44,985 bases of DNA from Burkholderiaceae bacterium (GTDB taxonomy: Bacteria; Pseudomonadota; Gammaproteobacteria; Burkholderiales; Burkholderiaceae_C), in assembly GCA_017848435.1 (NCBI GenBank), contig JAFEHU010000022.1, positions 1 through 44,985 on the forward strand, read 5' to 3'. The notes beneath the pieces were generated by a model that worked only from the letters and a program-made list of their open reading frames with translations, had not been told where the DNA came from and did no database searches. Numbering within the stretch: the first letter of the stretch is position 1; each line of letters opens with the position of its first letter. The position numbers and the translations under genes were made by a program. Shown piece after piece: positions 20,011 to 32,965 of this stretch.

Positions 20011-21966
20011 ATGGGAAGAATCATCGGTATTGACCTCGGCACCACCAACAGCTGCGTGTCCGTCATGGAGGGCAACACGCCCCGCGTGATCGAAAACTCG
20101 GAAGGCGCGCGCACCACGCCATCGATCATTGCCTACCAGGAAGACGGTGAAGTGCTGGTCGGTGCGTCGGCCAAGCGCCAGGCGGTGACCAACCCCCGCA
20201 ACACCCTGTACGCGGTCAAGCGCCTGATCGGCCGCAAGTTCGCCGAAAAAGAAGTGCAGAAGGACATCGACCTGATGCCCTACAAGATCGTGGCAGCCGA
20301 CAACGGCGACGCCTGGGTGGAAGTGCGTGGCAAGCAGATTTCGGCCCAGCAGGTCTCGGCCGACGTGCTGCGCAAGATGAAGAAAACCGCCGAAGACTAC
20401 CTCGGCGAGCCGGTGACGGAAGCCGTGATCACGGTGCCCGCCTACTTCAACGATGCCCAGCGCCAAGCCACCAAGGACGCTGGCCGCATTGCCGGTCTGG
20501 AAGTCAAGCGCATCATCAACGAACCCACCGCTGCGGCGCTGGCCTTTGGCCTGGACAAGCAGGAAAAGGGCGACCGCAAGATTGCGGTGTATGACCTGGG
20601 CGGCGGCACGTTTGACGTGTCCATCATCGAGATCGCCGACGTGGACGGTGAAAAGCAGTTCGAGGTGCTCTCGACCAACGGTGACACCTTCCTGGGCGGC
20701 GAAGACTTCGACCAGCGCATCATCGACCACATCATTGCCGAGTTCAAGAAAGAGCAAGGCGTTGACCTGTCCAAGGACGTGCTGGCCCTGCAGCGCCTGA
20801 AGGAAGCCGCCGAGAAGGCCAAAATCGAGCTGTCCAACAGCGCGCAGACCGACATCAACCTGCCCTACATCACGGCCGATGCGTCGGGCCCGAAACACCT
20901 GAACATCAAGATGACCCGCGCCAAGCTGGAAAGCCTGGTTGACGAGCTCATCGAGCGCACGATTGCGCCTTGCCGCACCGCCATCAAGGACGCCGGCGTC
21001 AGCGTCTCCGACATCCATGACGTGATCCTGGTCGGCGGCATGACGCGCATGCCCAAGGTGCAGGACAAGGTCAAGGAGTTCTTCGGCAAGGAGCCACGCA
21101 AGGACGTGAACCCTGACGAAGCCGTGGCCGTGGGAGCCGCGATCCAGGGCCAGGTGCTGAGCGGTGACCGCAAGGACGTGCTGCTGCTCGACGTGACCCC
21201 GCTCTCCCTGGGCATCGAGACCATGGGCGGCGTGATGACCAAGATGATCGCCAAGAACACGACCATCCCGACCAAGTTCGCGCAGACCTTCTCCACCGCC
21301 GACGACAACCAGCCGGCCGTGACCATCAAGGTGTTCCAGGGCGAACGCGAGATCGCCGCCGGCAACAAGCTGCTGGGTGAGTTCAACCTCGAAGGCATCC
21401 CACCCGCCGCACGCGGTACGCCACAGATCGAAGTGTCTTTTGACATCGACGCCAACGGCATCCTGCACGTCGGCGCCAAAGACAAGGGCACCGGCAAGGA
21501 AAACAAAGTCACCATCAAGGCCAGCTCGGGCCTGAGCGAAGCCGAAATCCAGCAAATGGTGAAAGACGCCGAGCTGAACGCCGCCGACGACAAGATCAAG
21601 CTTGAACTGGTGCAGGCCCGCAATGCCGCCGAAGCCAGCGCGCACAGCGTCAAGAAGAGCCTGGCCGAACACGGTGACAAGCTCGACGCTGGCGAGAAAG
21701 AGAAGATCGAGGCCGCGCTGAAGGACGTGGACGAAGCGCTCAAGGGCGACAACAAGGACGAGATCGAAGCCAAGGCCAACGCCCTGCTCACCGCCAGCCA
21801 GAAGCTGGGTGAAAAAATGTACGCCCAGGCACAGGCGGACCAGGCCGCTGAAGCCACCGCTGCGGGCCCGTCCGGCGCTGGCAATGCAGGCACCGGTGCG
21901 TCAGAGAAAAAGGTCGACGACGACAACATCGTGGACGCCGAAGTCAAGGAAGTGAAGAAAGGTTGA
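20011..21966 (+). CDS. dnaK: Chaperone DnaK (Hsp70)
   Basis: ATP-dependent protein-folding chaperone of the cytoplasm. 651 residues, standard length. The nucleotide-binding domain starts [13 protein letters not shown] (phosphate 1 loop), with [21 protein letters not shown] near residue 145, [15 protein letters not shown] near 195 and [12 protein letters not shown] near 340. The linker is [16 protein letters not shown], followed by the substrate-binding domain and a helical lid. The C-terminus ends [16 protein letters not shown], the conserved acidic tail for co-chaperone contact. AGGAG lies six bases before the ATG. The 128-bp gap after grpE holds a small hairpin and a DnaA box. Confidence 0.98.
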   Translation: MGRIIGIDLGTTNSCVSVMEGNTPRVIENSEGARTTPSIIAYQEDGEVLVGASAKRQAVTNPRNTLYAVKRLIGRKFAEKEVQKDIDLMPYKIVAADNGDAWVEVRGKQISAQQVSADVLRKMKKTAEDYLGEPVTEAVITVPAYFNDAQRQATKDAGRIAGLEVKRIINEPTAAALAFGLDKQEKGDRKIAVYDLGGGTFDVSIIEIADVDGEKQFEVLSTNGDTFLGGEDFDQRIIDHIIAEFKKEQGVDLSKDVLALQRLKEAAEKAKIELSNSAQTDINLPYITADASGPKHLNIKMTRAKLESLVDELIERTIAPCRTAIKDAGVSVSDIHDVILVGGMTRMPKVQDKVKEFFGKEPRKDVNPDEAVAVGAAIQGQVLSGDRKDVLLLDVTPLSLGIETMGGVMTKMIAKNTTIPTKFAQTFSTADDNQPAVTIKVFQGEREIAAGNKLLGEFNLEGIPPAARGTPQIEVSFDIDANGILHVGAKDKGTGKENKVTIKASSGLSEAEIQQMVKDAELNAADDKIKLELVQARNAAEASAHSVKKSLAEHGDKLDAGEKEKIEAALKDVDEALKGDNKDEIEAKANALLTASQKLGEKMYAQAQADQAAEATAAGPSGAGNAGTGASEKKVDDDNIVDAEVKEVKKG

Positions 21967-22016
21967 TGCCGGTACCAAGCCACCAGCCTTTCTGCCAATG
22001 ACCTTGGCGCGACCCG

Positions 22017-22056
22017 GCGGAATGCATGCCCAGACAAACACTGGCATGAATTCCGC
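22017..22056 (+). other. Long hairpin between dnaK and dnaJ
   Basis: GCGGAATGCATGCCCAG pairs with CTGGCATGAATTCCGC across a 7-nt loop, with one mismatch and one bulge. It is not followed by a T-run, so it is more likely an mRNA processing or stability element than a full terminator. Confidence 0.6.
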
Positions 22057-22104
22057 TTCGGCGCTTCCAGGCTGACCGCATCCAACGACCCAACACCCGA
22101 CCCC

Positions 22105-23247
22105 ATGGCCAAACGAGACTACTACGAAGCGCTCGGCGTTCCCAAGAATGCCGGCGAAGACGAGATCAAAAAGGCGTACCGCAAGCTGGCGATGAAGTAC
22201 CACCCTGACCGCAACCAGGGCGATGCGTCCAAGGCGGCCGAGGAAAAATTCAAGGAAGCCAAAGAAGCCTACGAAATGTTGTCGGACGCCCAGAAACGGG
22301 CCGCCTACGACCAGTACGGCCACGCCGGTGTTGACCCCAACATGCGCGGTGGCGGTGGCCCCGGCGCCGAGGGGTTTGGCGGCTTCTCGGAAGCCTTTGG
22401 CGACATCTTTGGCGACATCTTTGGCGGCCAGCGCGGTGGCCAGCAACGCGGTGGCCGCCAGGTCTACCGGGGCTCCGACCTCAGCTATGCGATGGAGATC
22501 ACCCTCGACGACGCGGCCCGGGGCAAGGAAGCCCAGATCCGCATTCCCAGCTGGGACGAGTGCAACACCTGCCACGGCACCGGCGCCAAACCGGGTACCA
22601 GCGCCAAGACCTGCAGCACCTGCCACGGCAGCGGCACGGTGCAGATGCGCCAGGGTTTCTTCAGCGTTCAGCAGACCTGCCCGCACTGCCGCGGCACCGG
22701 CAAGATCATCCCCGAACCCTGTGGCACGTGCCACGGCCAGGGCAAGGTCAAAAACAACAAGACGCTGGAAGTCAAGATCCCGGCCGGCATCGACGACGGC
22801 ATGCGCATCCGCAGCGCTGGCAACGGCGAACCCGGCACCAACGGGGGCCCACCCGGTGACCTCTACATCGAAATCCGGCTGAAGAAGCACGACATCTTCG
22901 AGCGCGACGGCGACGACCTGCACTGCACTGTGCCGGTGGGCATGCCCACCGCGGCCCTGGGTGGTGAAATCGACGTGCCCACCCTGGGCGGCAAAGCCAG
23001 CATCGACATCCCCGAAGGCACGCAGAACGGCAAAACCTTCCGCCTGCGCGGCAAGGGCATCAAGGGCGTGCGCTCCAGCTACCCCGGTGACCTCTACTGC
23101 CACATCGCGGTGGAAACCCCGGTCAAGCTCAACGAACACCAGCGCCAGTTGCTGCGCGACCTGGACGAAGCGCTCAAGTCCGGTGGCATGAAACACAGCC
23201 CGAATGAAAAAGGCTGGTTCGAGAAAGCCAAGGAGTTTTTCCGCTGA
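22105..23247 (+). CDS. dnaJ: Co-chaperone DnaJ (Hsp40)
   Basis: Delivers unfolded substrates to DnaK and stimulates its ATPase. 380 residues, class A layout. The J-domain (1-70) has the HPD motif in YHPDRNQG. A Gly/Phe-rich region follows (about 78-118, [16 protein letters not shown]). The zinc domain has four CxxCxGxG repeats: [24 protein letters not shown] and CGTCHGQG. The C-terminal beta domains complete it. No Shine-Dalgarno is visible before the ATG. It lies 138 bp behind dnaK with the long hairpin between them, and is followed by a terminator. Confidence 0.98.
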   Translation: MAKRDYYEALGVPKNAGEDEIKKAYRKLAMKYHPDRNQGDASKAAEEKFKEAKEAYEMLSDAQKRAAYDQYGHAGVDPNMRGGGGPGAEGFGGFSEAFGDIFGDIFGGQRGGQQRGGRQVYRGSDLSYAMEITLDDAARGKEAQIRIPSWDECNTCHGTGAKPGTSAKTCSTCHGSGTVQMRQGFFSVQQTCPHCRGTGKIIPEPCGTCHGQGKVKNNKTLEVKIPAGIDDGMRIRSAGNGEPGTNGGPPGDLYIEIRLKKHDIFERDGDDLHCTVPVGMPTAALGGEIDVPTLGGKASIDIPEGTQNGKTFRLRGKGIKGVRSSYPGDLYCHIAVETPVKLNEHQRQLLRDLDEALKSGGMKHSPNEKGWFEKAKEFFR

Positions 23248-23295
23248 CACACAGGTCCGACAGCACCGTCGGATGACCCGCTTTTGCCGGTGAAT

Positions 23296-23329
23296 GCCGC
23301 AGGCTCTGCAAAGGGCCTGCGGCGTTTTT
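23296..23329 (+). terminator. Rho-independent terminator after dnaJ
   Basis: GCCGCAGGC pairs perfectly with GCCTGCGGC across a 10-nt loop, then G and five T. It closes the chaperone operon only about 20 bases before the next start codon, so the following gene's promoter must overlap it or lie upstream. Confidence 0.85.
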
Positions 23330-23349
23330 CATTCAGAATGGTGCACCGC

Positions 23350-25209
23350 ATGTCTCGCCCCGTCAAAACCCTGTTGATCGTGCTGGCCGCCGCTTTGCTG
23401 CTGGCCGGGTTGTGGCGCCTGCTGGACGACAGCGTCTACCGCTTCACCAGCCTGTCTGGCCCCGCCTCCCACAGCTTGGTGCTGCCTGAAACGCCCGCTG
23501 CACCGGCCGCCTATACCGGCGGCGAACCGAGCCGTTTGGCGGTGTTGTTGACCGACCGCAGCTCTAGCTGGCTGGGCCTGGTGCATGGCCTGAAGTCGTT
23601 TGGCGTGCCATTCACGGTGACGGAGGATTACCAGGAGGCGCTGCGGCACCCGGTGGTGATGGTCTACCCGGTCATTTCTGGCAAGGCACTGAGCCAGCCG
23701 GCACTCGCCGCGCTGTCGGCCTATGCCAACGAGGGGGGCACCCTGATTGGCAGCCATGTGCTGGGCGGCGGCCTCAATGGGTTGTTTGGTTTTGGCGAGG
23801 CGGTGCCGTCCAACACCCGCCGGCAACTGCAGTTTGCGGCCGACAGCCCCCTGCCTCCGCGCTACTTTGGCACCCGGGGCCACACGCTGGTGCTGGGCAG
23901 CAGCGTGCAGCCCACCGGCACCTACAGCTACAGCGCGCCCAGTGGCCAGGTGCTGGCCAGCTACGAAGACGGCAGCGCCGCCATCGTCACCCGTGCGGTG
24001 GGCAAGGGCCGCACCTACGCGCTGGGCGTGGACATGGGCGCCTTTGCCCTGCTGGGCCACAACAACCGGCAGGAGGGCATCGCCGCGCAGTATGTGAACC
24101 GGTTCCAGCCCGGCATGGACGCGCTGTTCCTGCAGTTGCGCGACTGGTATGTCGCACACAACCGCAACGCGGTGCTGCTCGGCACTGTGCCGGAGGGCAA
24201 GCAGCTCTCCGTGCTGTTGACGCACGACATCGACTTCACCGAGTCGATCAACAACGCGGTCAAGTACGCCGACTACCAGCGCACGCGTGGCATTGCTGGC
24301 ACCTATTTCATACAGACCAAGTACATGCGTGACTGGAACGACGACGTGTTCTTCAACGAGAACGGCGTTGAACGCACCCGCCAGCTGCAGGCGCTGGGCA
24401 TGGAAGTCGCCAGCCACTCGGTGGCACATTCCAGGGTCTTCAGCAAGCTGCCACTGGGCACAGGCCACGAACGCTACCCGGCCTACGAGCCGTTTGTTAA
24501 AAGCCGTTCCGAGACCCGCAACGCCAGCGTGCTGGGCGAGCTGCGGGTGAGCCGCTACCTGCTGGAGGCCAATGTGCCTGGCCTGCAGGTCGAGAGTTTC
24601 CGTCCCGGCCATCTGGAGAACCCCACCACGCTGCCACAGGCGCTGGCCGCCAGCGGCTACCGTTTCAGCTCGTCGGTCACCGCCAACAACGCGCTGACCC
24701 ACCTGCCCTTTCGCCTGAACCACAGCCGGGGGCCGAACGGCGAAACCGCGGTGTACGAGTTCCCGATCACCATCGAAGACGAACTGGAACCCCCGATGGG
24801 CGGCCGGCTGCCGCAGGCGCTGGCGATTGCCGAGCAGATCAGCCGTTACGGCGGCCTCTATGTGGTGCTGACCCACCCGAATGTGCTGGACCACAAGCTC
24901 GCCTTCACCCAGGGGCTGGTCGAACGGCTCAAGCCCACCGCCTGGTACGGCACGCTGGCCCGTTTCGGCCACTGGTGGGTGGCACGCGACCAGGTCACGC
25001 TCGACGTGGCCGATGCCGCGGTGGGTGGCCAGCCCGCCAAGGTGGTGCGCTTGCAGGTGCCCCAAGCCTTTGCCGGCCTGGCGCTGGACATGCCCGAACG
25101 CTGGCAACTGCTGGACGCGCAACCCGCATCGGCCCAGCCGCTGCGGGTGGGCCGGCAGTGGGTGTTGCCGGCGGTGTCGGGCGAGGTGGTGCTGCGGTTC
25201 TCGCCATGA
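23350..25209 (+). CDS. Membrane-anchored polysaccharide deacetylase-like protein
   Basis: A 619-residue protein with an N-terminal membrane helix (about 6-23), probably leaving the rest in the periplasm. Residues about 55-260 form an alpha/beta domain with a GATase1-like look (AYANEGGTLIGSHVLGG; VGKGRTYALGVDMG). From about 285 a NodB-type deacetylase domain follows: THDIDF with Asp293 and Asp295 (motif 1), SHSVAH with His356 and His360 (motif 2, HSxxH), and RPGH with Arg418 (motif 3). These are the metal-binding and catalytic positions of carbohydrate esterase family 4. A final beta-rich segment (about 550-619) may bind sugar. ATG at 23338 is an alternative start. The stop overlaps the next start (ATGA), so the two act together. 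Confidence 0.75.
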   Translation: MSRPVKTLLIVLAAALLLAGLWRLLDDSVYRFTSLSGPASHSLVLPETPAAPAAYTGGEPSRLAVLLTDRSSSWLGLVHGLKSFGVPFTVTEDYQEALRHPVVMVYPVISGKALSQPALAALSAYANEGGTLIGSHVLGGGLNGLFGFGEAVPSNTRRQLQFAADSPLPPRYFGTRGHTLVLGSSVQPTGTYSYSAPSGQVLASYEDGSAAIVTRAVGKGRTYALGVDMGAFALLGHNNRQEGIAAQYVNRFQPGMDALFLQLRDWYVAHNRNAVLLGTVPEGKQLSVLLTHDIDFTESINNAVKYADYQRTRGIAGTYFIQTKYMRDWNDDVFFNENGVERTRQLQALGMEVASHSVAHSRVFSKLPLGTGHERYPAYEPFVKSRSETRNASVLGELRVSRYLLEANVPGLQVESFRPGHLENPTTLPQALAASGYRFSSSVTANNALTHLPFRLNHSRGPNGETAVYEFPITIEDELEPPMGGRLPQALAIAEQISRYGGLYVVLTHPNVLDHKLAFTQGLVERLKPTAWYGTLARFGHWWVARDQVTLDVADAAVGGQPAKVVRLQVPQAFAGLALDMPERWQLLDAQPASAQPLRVGRQWVLPAVSGEVVLRFSP

Positions 25210-26912
25210 GCACCGCGCGCAGCGCCTGGCTGCTCGGTGGCGTGCTGTGGCTGGGCCATGCGGCCCAGGCACAGACGCAGCTGCAGGTGTGCCCCGCCAC
25301 GCTCGCGCCCACCGGGGCGGTGCAGGCCGAGATCGTGCAACCCACAGGCGCGGCGCTGCGCGCGGTCGTCACCCCTGTTGGCCCGGTCACGGCCGGCTGT
25401 ACCGCCTTGCCGCTGGCCAGCGGCCAGCACCGTGTGTTGGCGCTGCGCCCTGTGGCGGCCCCGGTGGCACGGGCGCTGGCCCAGGGCCTGTCGCTCTCCG
25501 GACCTGCGGTGGATGGCCAGCTCAGCATCAGCGAGGTCACGCCGCGCGCGGCGGCCAGCTCGGCCGTGGCGGTACCCGCTTCCTTGCCTTTGGCCACCGA
25601 GCTGCTGCCCTTGTTGGCAACGCGCACCTTTGGCGCCGAAGCACGCGCCAGCGTCCAGACCAACGACCGGGGCCTGTTACTGCGCTGTGCGGCCGGCCGC
25701 CAACCGGCTGGCGCGGTGCTGTCGTCCGACCGACCGCTGCCGCAACAGCACAGCGCGCTGCAACTGCGCAGCAGTGGCCAAGGGCAGTTTCAGTTGAACA
25801 GCGTGGACGCGCGCGACGCCAGCCGCGAGGCTGGCACACCGCTGGGCACCGTGAGGGCCACCGGCCTGCAGCGGCTCACCACCCAGGACCACCCACTCCC
25901 TGGCGATGCCCGGCACCGCGCCGACTGGCGGCACTGGACGCTGGCCTGCCCCGCCGGGACCGCGCAAATCCAACTGCACAGCGTGCGGCTGGTGGTGCCG
26001 TCGGCCCACGCGGCAGTGCCTGCCCGCGCCACCTGGGTCTGGCAGCCCACCGACTGGCGCGACCGGCCGCAGGCGGTGCTGGCACTCGCGCAGCGCCACC
26101 ACATCCGGACGCTGTTTGTCACCGTGCCGCTGGCCAGCGGTGCGGTGCTTGCCCCGACCGAACTGCAGCGATTCATTCGGCAGGCCCGGTCTGCCGGGCT
26201 GGTGGTGTGGGCGGTGGACGGCGACCCGCGCATGGTGTTGCCGGGCGAACACGCCAGCGCCGCCGCACGGGCCAGCGCCTACGCCCGCTACAACCAGAAT
26301 GCCCCCTCCGGCGCCCGCCTGGCGGGGGTACAGTTTGACGTGGAGCCCTACCTGCTGCCCGGCTACGACCTCGCCACCGAGGCCTGGGAGCGCCACTACA
26401 CCGCACTGGTGGCAGCCTTGCAAGCGGGCGCGGGCGGTTTGCCGTTGGAAATGGTGGTGCCGTTCTGGTGGGGCGACAAACCGGCGCTGCTGGACGCAGT
26501 GGCGATGCGCGTGAGCGGCCTGACGGTGATGGCTTACCGCACCCGCACGGACGAGATCACCCGGCTGGCCCAGCCTTTCCTTGAGTGGGGCATGCGCCAG
26601 AAAAAGACAGTGCGCATCGCGCTCGAAGCCGGGCCCGTGGCGCCTGAAACGCTGCGCCACTACGCGCCGCAGGCCAGCGGCGAACTGTGGCAACTGCAGG
26701 TGGCCGGGCAGGACTACCTGCTGCTGCTCGCGGACCCCGCCGCCAACCCGCATGGACCGGCGTTCCGGCAGATGGGCAGCACACTTCTCTCAGGCAGCGC
26801 GACCACCTTCCACGGCCAGCCGCACAAGCTGCTGGAGATGCTGCCCGCACTGGAAGCGCAGTTCACCACCTGGCCCGCCTTTGGCGGCATGGCGCTGCAC
26901 GAAATCCAGTGA
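25206..26912 (+). CDS. Exported protein with glycosidase-like barrel domain
   Basis: A 568-residue protein with a clear signal peptide (1-23, ending AAQAQ). Residues about 30-270 are beta-rich, with no family I recognise. From about 280 a TIM-barrel-like domain is suggested by alternating strands and helices: TWVWQPTDWRDRPQ, IRTLFVTVPL, GLVVWAVDGDPRM, VQFDVEPYLLPGYD (acidic Asp378 and Glu380), LEMVVPFWW, VSGLTVMAYRT and VRIALEAG. The DxE at a strand end, and Tyr/Arg at the next, resemble GH18-like hydrolases. Translationally coupled to the deacetylase-like gene, echoing PgaB, where a deacetylase and a hydrolase are fused. Function is inferred only; it could be a non-catalytic carbohydrate-binding protein. 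Confidence 0.6.
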   Translation: MSTARSAWLLGGVLWLGHAAQAQTQLQVCPATLAPTGAVQAEIVQPTGAALRAVVTPVGPVTAGCTALPLASGQHRVLALRPVAAPVARALAQGLSLSGPAVDGQLSISEVTPRAAASSAVAVPASLPLATELLPLLATRTFGAEARASVQTNDRGLLLRCAAGRQPAGAVLSSDRPLPQQHSALQLRSSGQGQFQLNSVDARDASREAGTPLGTVRATGLQRLTTQDHPLPGDARHRADWRHWTLACPAGTAQIQLHSVRLVVPSAHAAVPARATWVWQPTDWRDRPQAVLALAQRHHIRTLFVTVPLASGAVLAPTELQRFIRQARSAGLVVWAVDGDPRMVLPGEHASAAARASAYARYNQNAPSGARLAGVQFDVEPYLLPGYDLATEAWERHYTALVAALQAGAGGLPLEMVVPFWWGDKPALLDAVAMRVSGLTVMAYRTRTDEITRLAQPFLEWGMRQKKTVRIALEAGPVAPETLRHYAPQASGELWQLQVAGQDYLLLLADPAANPHGPAFRQMGSTLLSGSATTFHGQPHKLLEMLPALEAQFTTWPAFGGMALHEIQ

Positions 26913-26924
26913 GGGCGAAGCCGT

Positions 26925-27371
26925 TCAGGCCTTGCCAGTGGAACCGTAGCCGCCCTCGCCGCGCACGGAAGCCGGAAACTCGGCCACCACATTGAACTGC
27001 GCCTGCACCACCGGCACGATGACCAGCTGCGCAATGCGCTCCAGGGGTTCGATGGTGAACGGCACGTCGCTGCGGTTCCAGGCGCTGACCATCAGCTGGC
27101 CCTGGTAGTCGCTGTCGATCAGGCCCACCAGGTTGCCTAGCACGATGCCATGCTTGTGGCCCAGGCCCGAGCGCGGCAGGATGATGGCCGCATAACCCGG
27201 GTCTTGCAGGTAGATGGCCAGCCCGGTGGGCACCAGCTGCCACTGGTTGGCGCCCAGCGTGAGCGGCGCGTCCAGGCAGGCGCGCAAGTCCAGCCCGGCA
27301 CTGCCCGGCGTGGCATAGGCCGGCAACTGGCTGGCGATGCGCGGGTCGAGGATTTTGACGTCTATGTTCAT
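26925..27371 (-). CDS. dut: dUTP diphosphatase (dUTPase)
   Basis: Hydrolyses dUTP to dUMP and pyrophosphate, keeping uracil out of DNA and feeding dTMP synthesis. 148 residues, a trimeric dUTPase with all five motifs: [29 protein letters not shown] (catalytic Asp), [11 protein letters not shown] and [11 protein letters not shown]. Two ATG codons in tandem (27374 and 27371) could start it; the second gives [11 protein letters not shown], the common N-terminus. Both sit at the edge of repeat copy B, which also supplies the upstream bases, and no Shine-Dalgarno is visible. It follows coaBC by about 20 bases, the common coaBC-dut order. Confidence 0.96.
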   Translation of the reverse strand: MNIDVKILDPRIASQLPAYATPGSAGLDLRACLDAPLTLGANQWQLVPTGLAIYLQDPGYAAIILPRSGLGHKHGIVLGNLVGLIDSDYQGQLMVSAWNRSDVPFTIEPLERIAQLVIVPVVQAQFNVVAEFPASVRGEGGYGSTGKA

Positions 27372-27373
27372 CA

Positions 27374-27437
27374 TTTTTAAGCCAAATCGGCCTCAAGCCT
27401 TAGTCCGTGCTGCAATCTCTGCTATCAATTGGCGAGC
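27374..27437 (-). repeat. R1 dispersed repeat, copy B, spanning coaBC end and dut start
   Basis: Core 27374-27425 and terminal GCTAT-N7-CGAGC motif 27421-27437. It contains the last 14 sense codons of coaBC, its stop, the whole 18-20-base gap, and the first ATG of dut. The core shares AAGGCTTGAG with copy C at the same offset. Confidence 0.65.
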
Positions 27438-28607
27438 AAGCGTGAGTTTGCCGGCCTGCGGCAAGGCCTGGGTGCCGTGGGCGTCCACCAGCAGCAGCGC
27501 GTTGTCGTCCCGCCCGAAGGTGGCGGGGCCAATGTTGCCCACCAGCAGCGGCACGCCCTTGCGCACGCGCTTGGCCTGGGCGTTGTGGAGCAAATCTTGG
27601 CTTTCGGCGGCAAAGCCCACGCAGTAGAGCCGGCCCGATTGGGCTGCCTCACTCGCGGCCACCGTGGCCAGGATGTCGGTGGTTTCAGAAAAGGCGATGG
27701 CCGGCGGCGCCGAGGCACCGTCTTTCTTGATCTTGTGTTCCGCCGGTGCCGTCGGCCGCCAGTCGGCCACGGCGGCGGTGGCCACGAACACGTCGGCCTG
27801 CGCCACCTGCGGCAGCACCGCCTGCAGCATCTGCTCGGCCGAGGCAACGTCCACCCGTGTCACGCCACGCGGGGTGGCCAGGTGCACCGGCCCAGCCACC
27901 AGCGTGACCTCGGCCCCGGCCTCGCGGGCGGCGCGTGCCACCGCAAAACCCATCTTGCCACTGGAGCGGTTGGTGATGCCACGCACCGGGTCGATGGCCT
28001 CGTAGGTCGGCCCGGCGGTGACCAGCACCCGCCGCCCAGCCAGCAACTTGGGCTGAAAAAACGCCACCAGGTCTTCCAGCAGTTCGGCGGCTTCAAGCAT
28101 GCGGCCGTCGCCAATTTCGCCGCAGGCCTGGTCACCGCTGCCCACCGCGAACACGGTGGCACCGTCGGCACGCAGCTGGGCAACGTTGCGTTGCGTGGCA
28201 GGGTGGGCCCACATCTCGCGGTTCATGGCGGGGGCCAGCAACAGCGGCACGCTCTCCACCGGGCGGGCCAGGCACATCAAACTCAGCAAGTCGTCGGCCC
28301 GGCCATGCAGCAGCTTGGCCATGAAGTCGGCGCTGCACGGCGCAATGACAATGGCGTCGGCCTCGCGCGACAGGTTGATGTGCGGCATGTTGTTCGGTTC
28401 GCGCGCGTCCCACTGCGAGCCGTACACCGGCCGGTTGGACAGCGCCTGCATCGTCACCGGGGTGATGAAATGCTCGGCCGCTTCGGTCATCACCACTTGC
28501 ACCGTGGCGCCCTGCTTCACCAGCCCCCGGCAGAGCTCGGCCGCCTTGTAACAGGCGATGCCGCCAGAGAGGCCCAGGACGATGTGTTTGCCAGCGAGGT
28601 CAGTCAT
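27393..28607 (-). CDS. coaBC: Bifunctional phosphopantothenoylcysteine decarboxylase / phosphopantothenate-cysteine ligase
   Basis: Two steps of coenzyme A synthesis: CTP-dependent joining of cysteine to phosphopantothenate, then decarboxylation. 404 residues. The flavin-binding CoaC domain (1-190) starts IVLGLSGGIACYKAAEL and shows APAMNREMWAHPATQRNV and the active Cys in ACGEIGDGRM. The CoaB domain follows with RVLVTAGPTYEAIDPVRGITNRSSGKMG, and the catalytic Lys in AEHKIKK. The last residues (LIAEIAARTKA) are encoded by repeat copy B. The start at 28607 gives MTDLAGKHIVLG; TACATT ends six bases before it and no Shine-Dalgarno is seen, so the transcript may be leaderless. The upstream extension to 28898 is not coding. 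Confidence 0.95.
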   Translation of the reverse strand: MTDLAGKHIVLGLSGGIACYKAAELCRGLVKQGATVQVVMTEAAEHFITPVTMQALSNRPVYGSQWDAREPNNMPHINLSREADAIVIAPCSADFMAKLLHGRADDLLSLMCLARPVESVPLLLAPAMNREMWAHPATQRNVAQLRADGATVFAVGSGDQACGEIGDGRMLEAAELLEDLVAFFQPKLLAGRRVLVTAGPTYEAIDPVRGITNRSSGKMGFAVARAAREAGAEVTLVAGPVHLATPRGVTRVDVASAEQMLQAVLPQVAQADVFVATAAVADWRPTAPAEHKIKKDGASAPPAIAFSETTDILATVAASEAAQSGRLYCVGFAAESQDLLHNAQAKRVRKGVPLLVGNIGPATFGRDDNALLLVDAHGTQALPQAGKLTLARQLIAEIAARTKA

Positions 28608-28613
28608 GGCGGC

Positions 28614-28619
28614 AATGTA
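28614..28619 (-). promoter_or_regulatory. Candidate -10 of coaBC (leaderless)
   Basis: TACATT on the minus strand ends six bases before the coaBC ATG, placing the expected transcription start on or beside the start codon. No -35 is obvious. Confidence 0.3.
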
Positions 28620-28639
28620 GCAGAGCAACGACCGCAAGA

Positions 28640-28724
28640 CGCCGCAGCGCCGGGCCGCCCCAAGCAAGGCACGGCCCCCTCGGGGGGCAGCGCCCCACAC
28701 GCAGTGGGGAAGCGTGGGGGCCAC
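28640..28724 (-). repeat. R2 GC-rich dispersed repeat, copy 1
   Basis: An 85-bp element in the coaBC-pyrG gap. Reverse-complemented it aligns without gaps to 33240-33324, about 71 of 85 identical by hand count. It contains a strong internal hairpin (GCCCCC-TCG-GGGGGC, 28673-28687) and the shared block CCTTGCTTGGGGCGGCCC. Confidence 0.85.
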
Positions 28725-28735
28725 ATCCCGACATC

Positions 28736-31304
<2,569 letters not shown>

Positions 31305-31306
31305 GC

Positions 31307-31612
31307 ATGGCTTTTGGCTACGTCGTTGTCGACATGCAGATTTCCGACCTGGACCAGTACAAACAGTACATGGCGGCCGCGCCGGCGGCAGTGGCTGCCT
31401 TCGGTGGTGAGTACCTGGTGCGCGGCGGCCAATTCGAGCCGCTGGAAGGCGACTGGCAACCTGCGCGCATGGCCATGCTGCGCTTTCCCAGCTACGCGCA
31501 GGCCAAGGCCTTCTACGACTCAGAACAGTACCGTGCCGCGCGCGCCAAACGCGCTGGCGCCACAGAGTTTTTCAATATGGTGTTGGTCGAAGGTGTTGCA
31601 GCCCCCGTCTGA
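31307..31612 (+). CDS. DUF1330 family small protein
   Basis: A 101-residue alpha/beta protein of the DUF1330 (PF07045) family, ferredoxin-like dimeric fold. FGYVVVDMQISDLDQYKQYM and GGEYLVRGGQFEPLEGDW, then RFPSYAQAKAFYDSEQYRAARAKR are typical. The biochemical role of the family is unknown. The ATG at 31307 is preferred; a GTG at 31301 overlapping the kdsA stop is an alternative adding two residues. GGGGTG lies about eight bases upstream. It sits inside the pyrG-kdsA-eno-ftsB unit, two bases after kdsA, so it is co-transcribed with essential genes. Confidence 0.85.
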   Translation: MAFGYVVVDMQISDLDQYKQYMAAAPAAVAAFGGEYLVRGGQFEPLEGDWQPARMAMLRFPSYAQAKAFYDSEQYRAARAKRAGATEFFNMVLVEGVAAPV

Positions 31613-32923
<1,311 letters not shown>

Positions 32924-32965
32924 ACCCGCGCAAGCCCCCCACCGGCCTGACCTGCGCTTCAGCCC

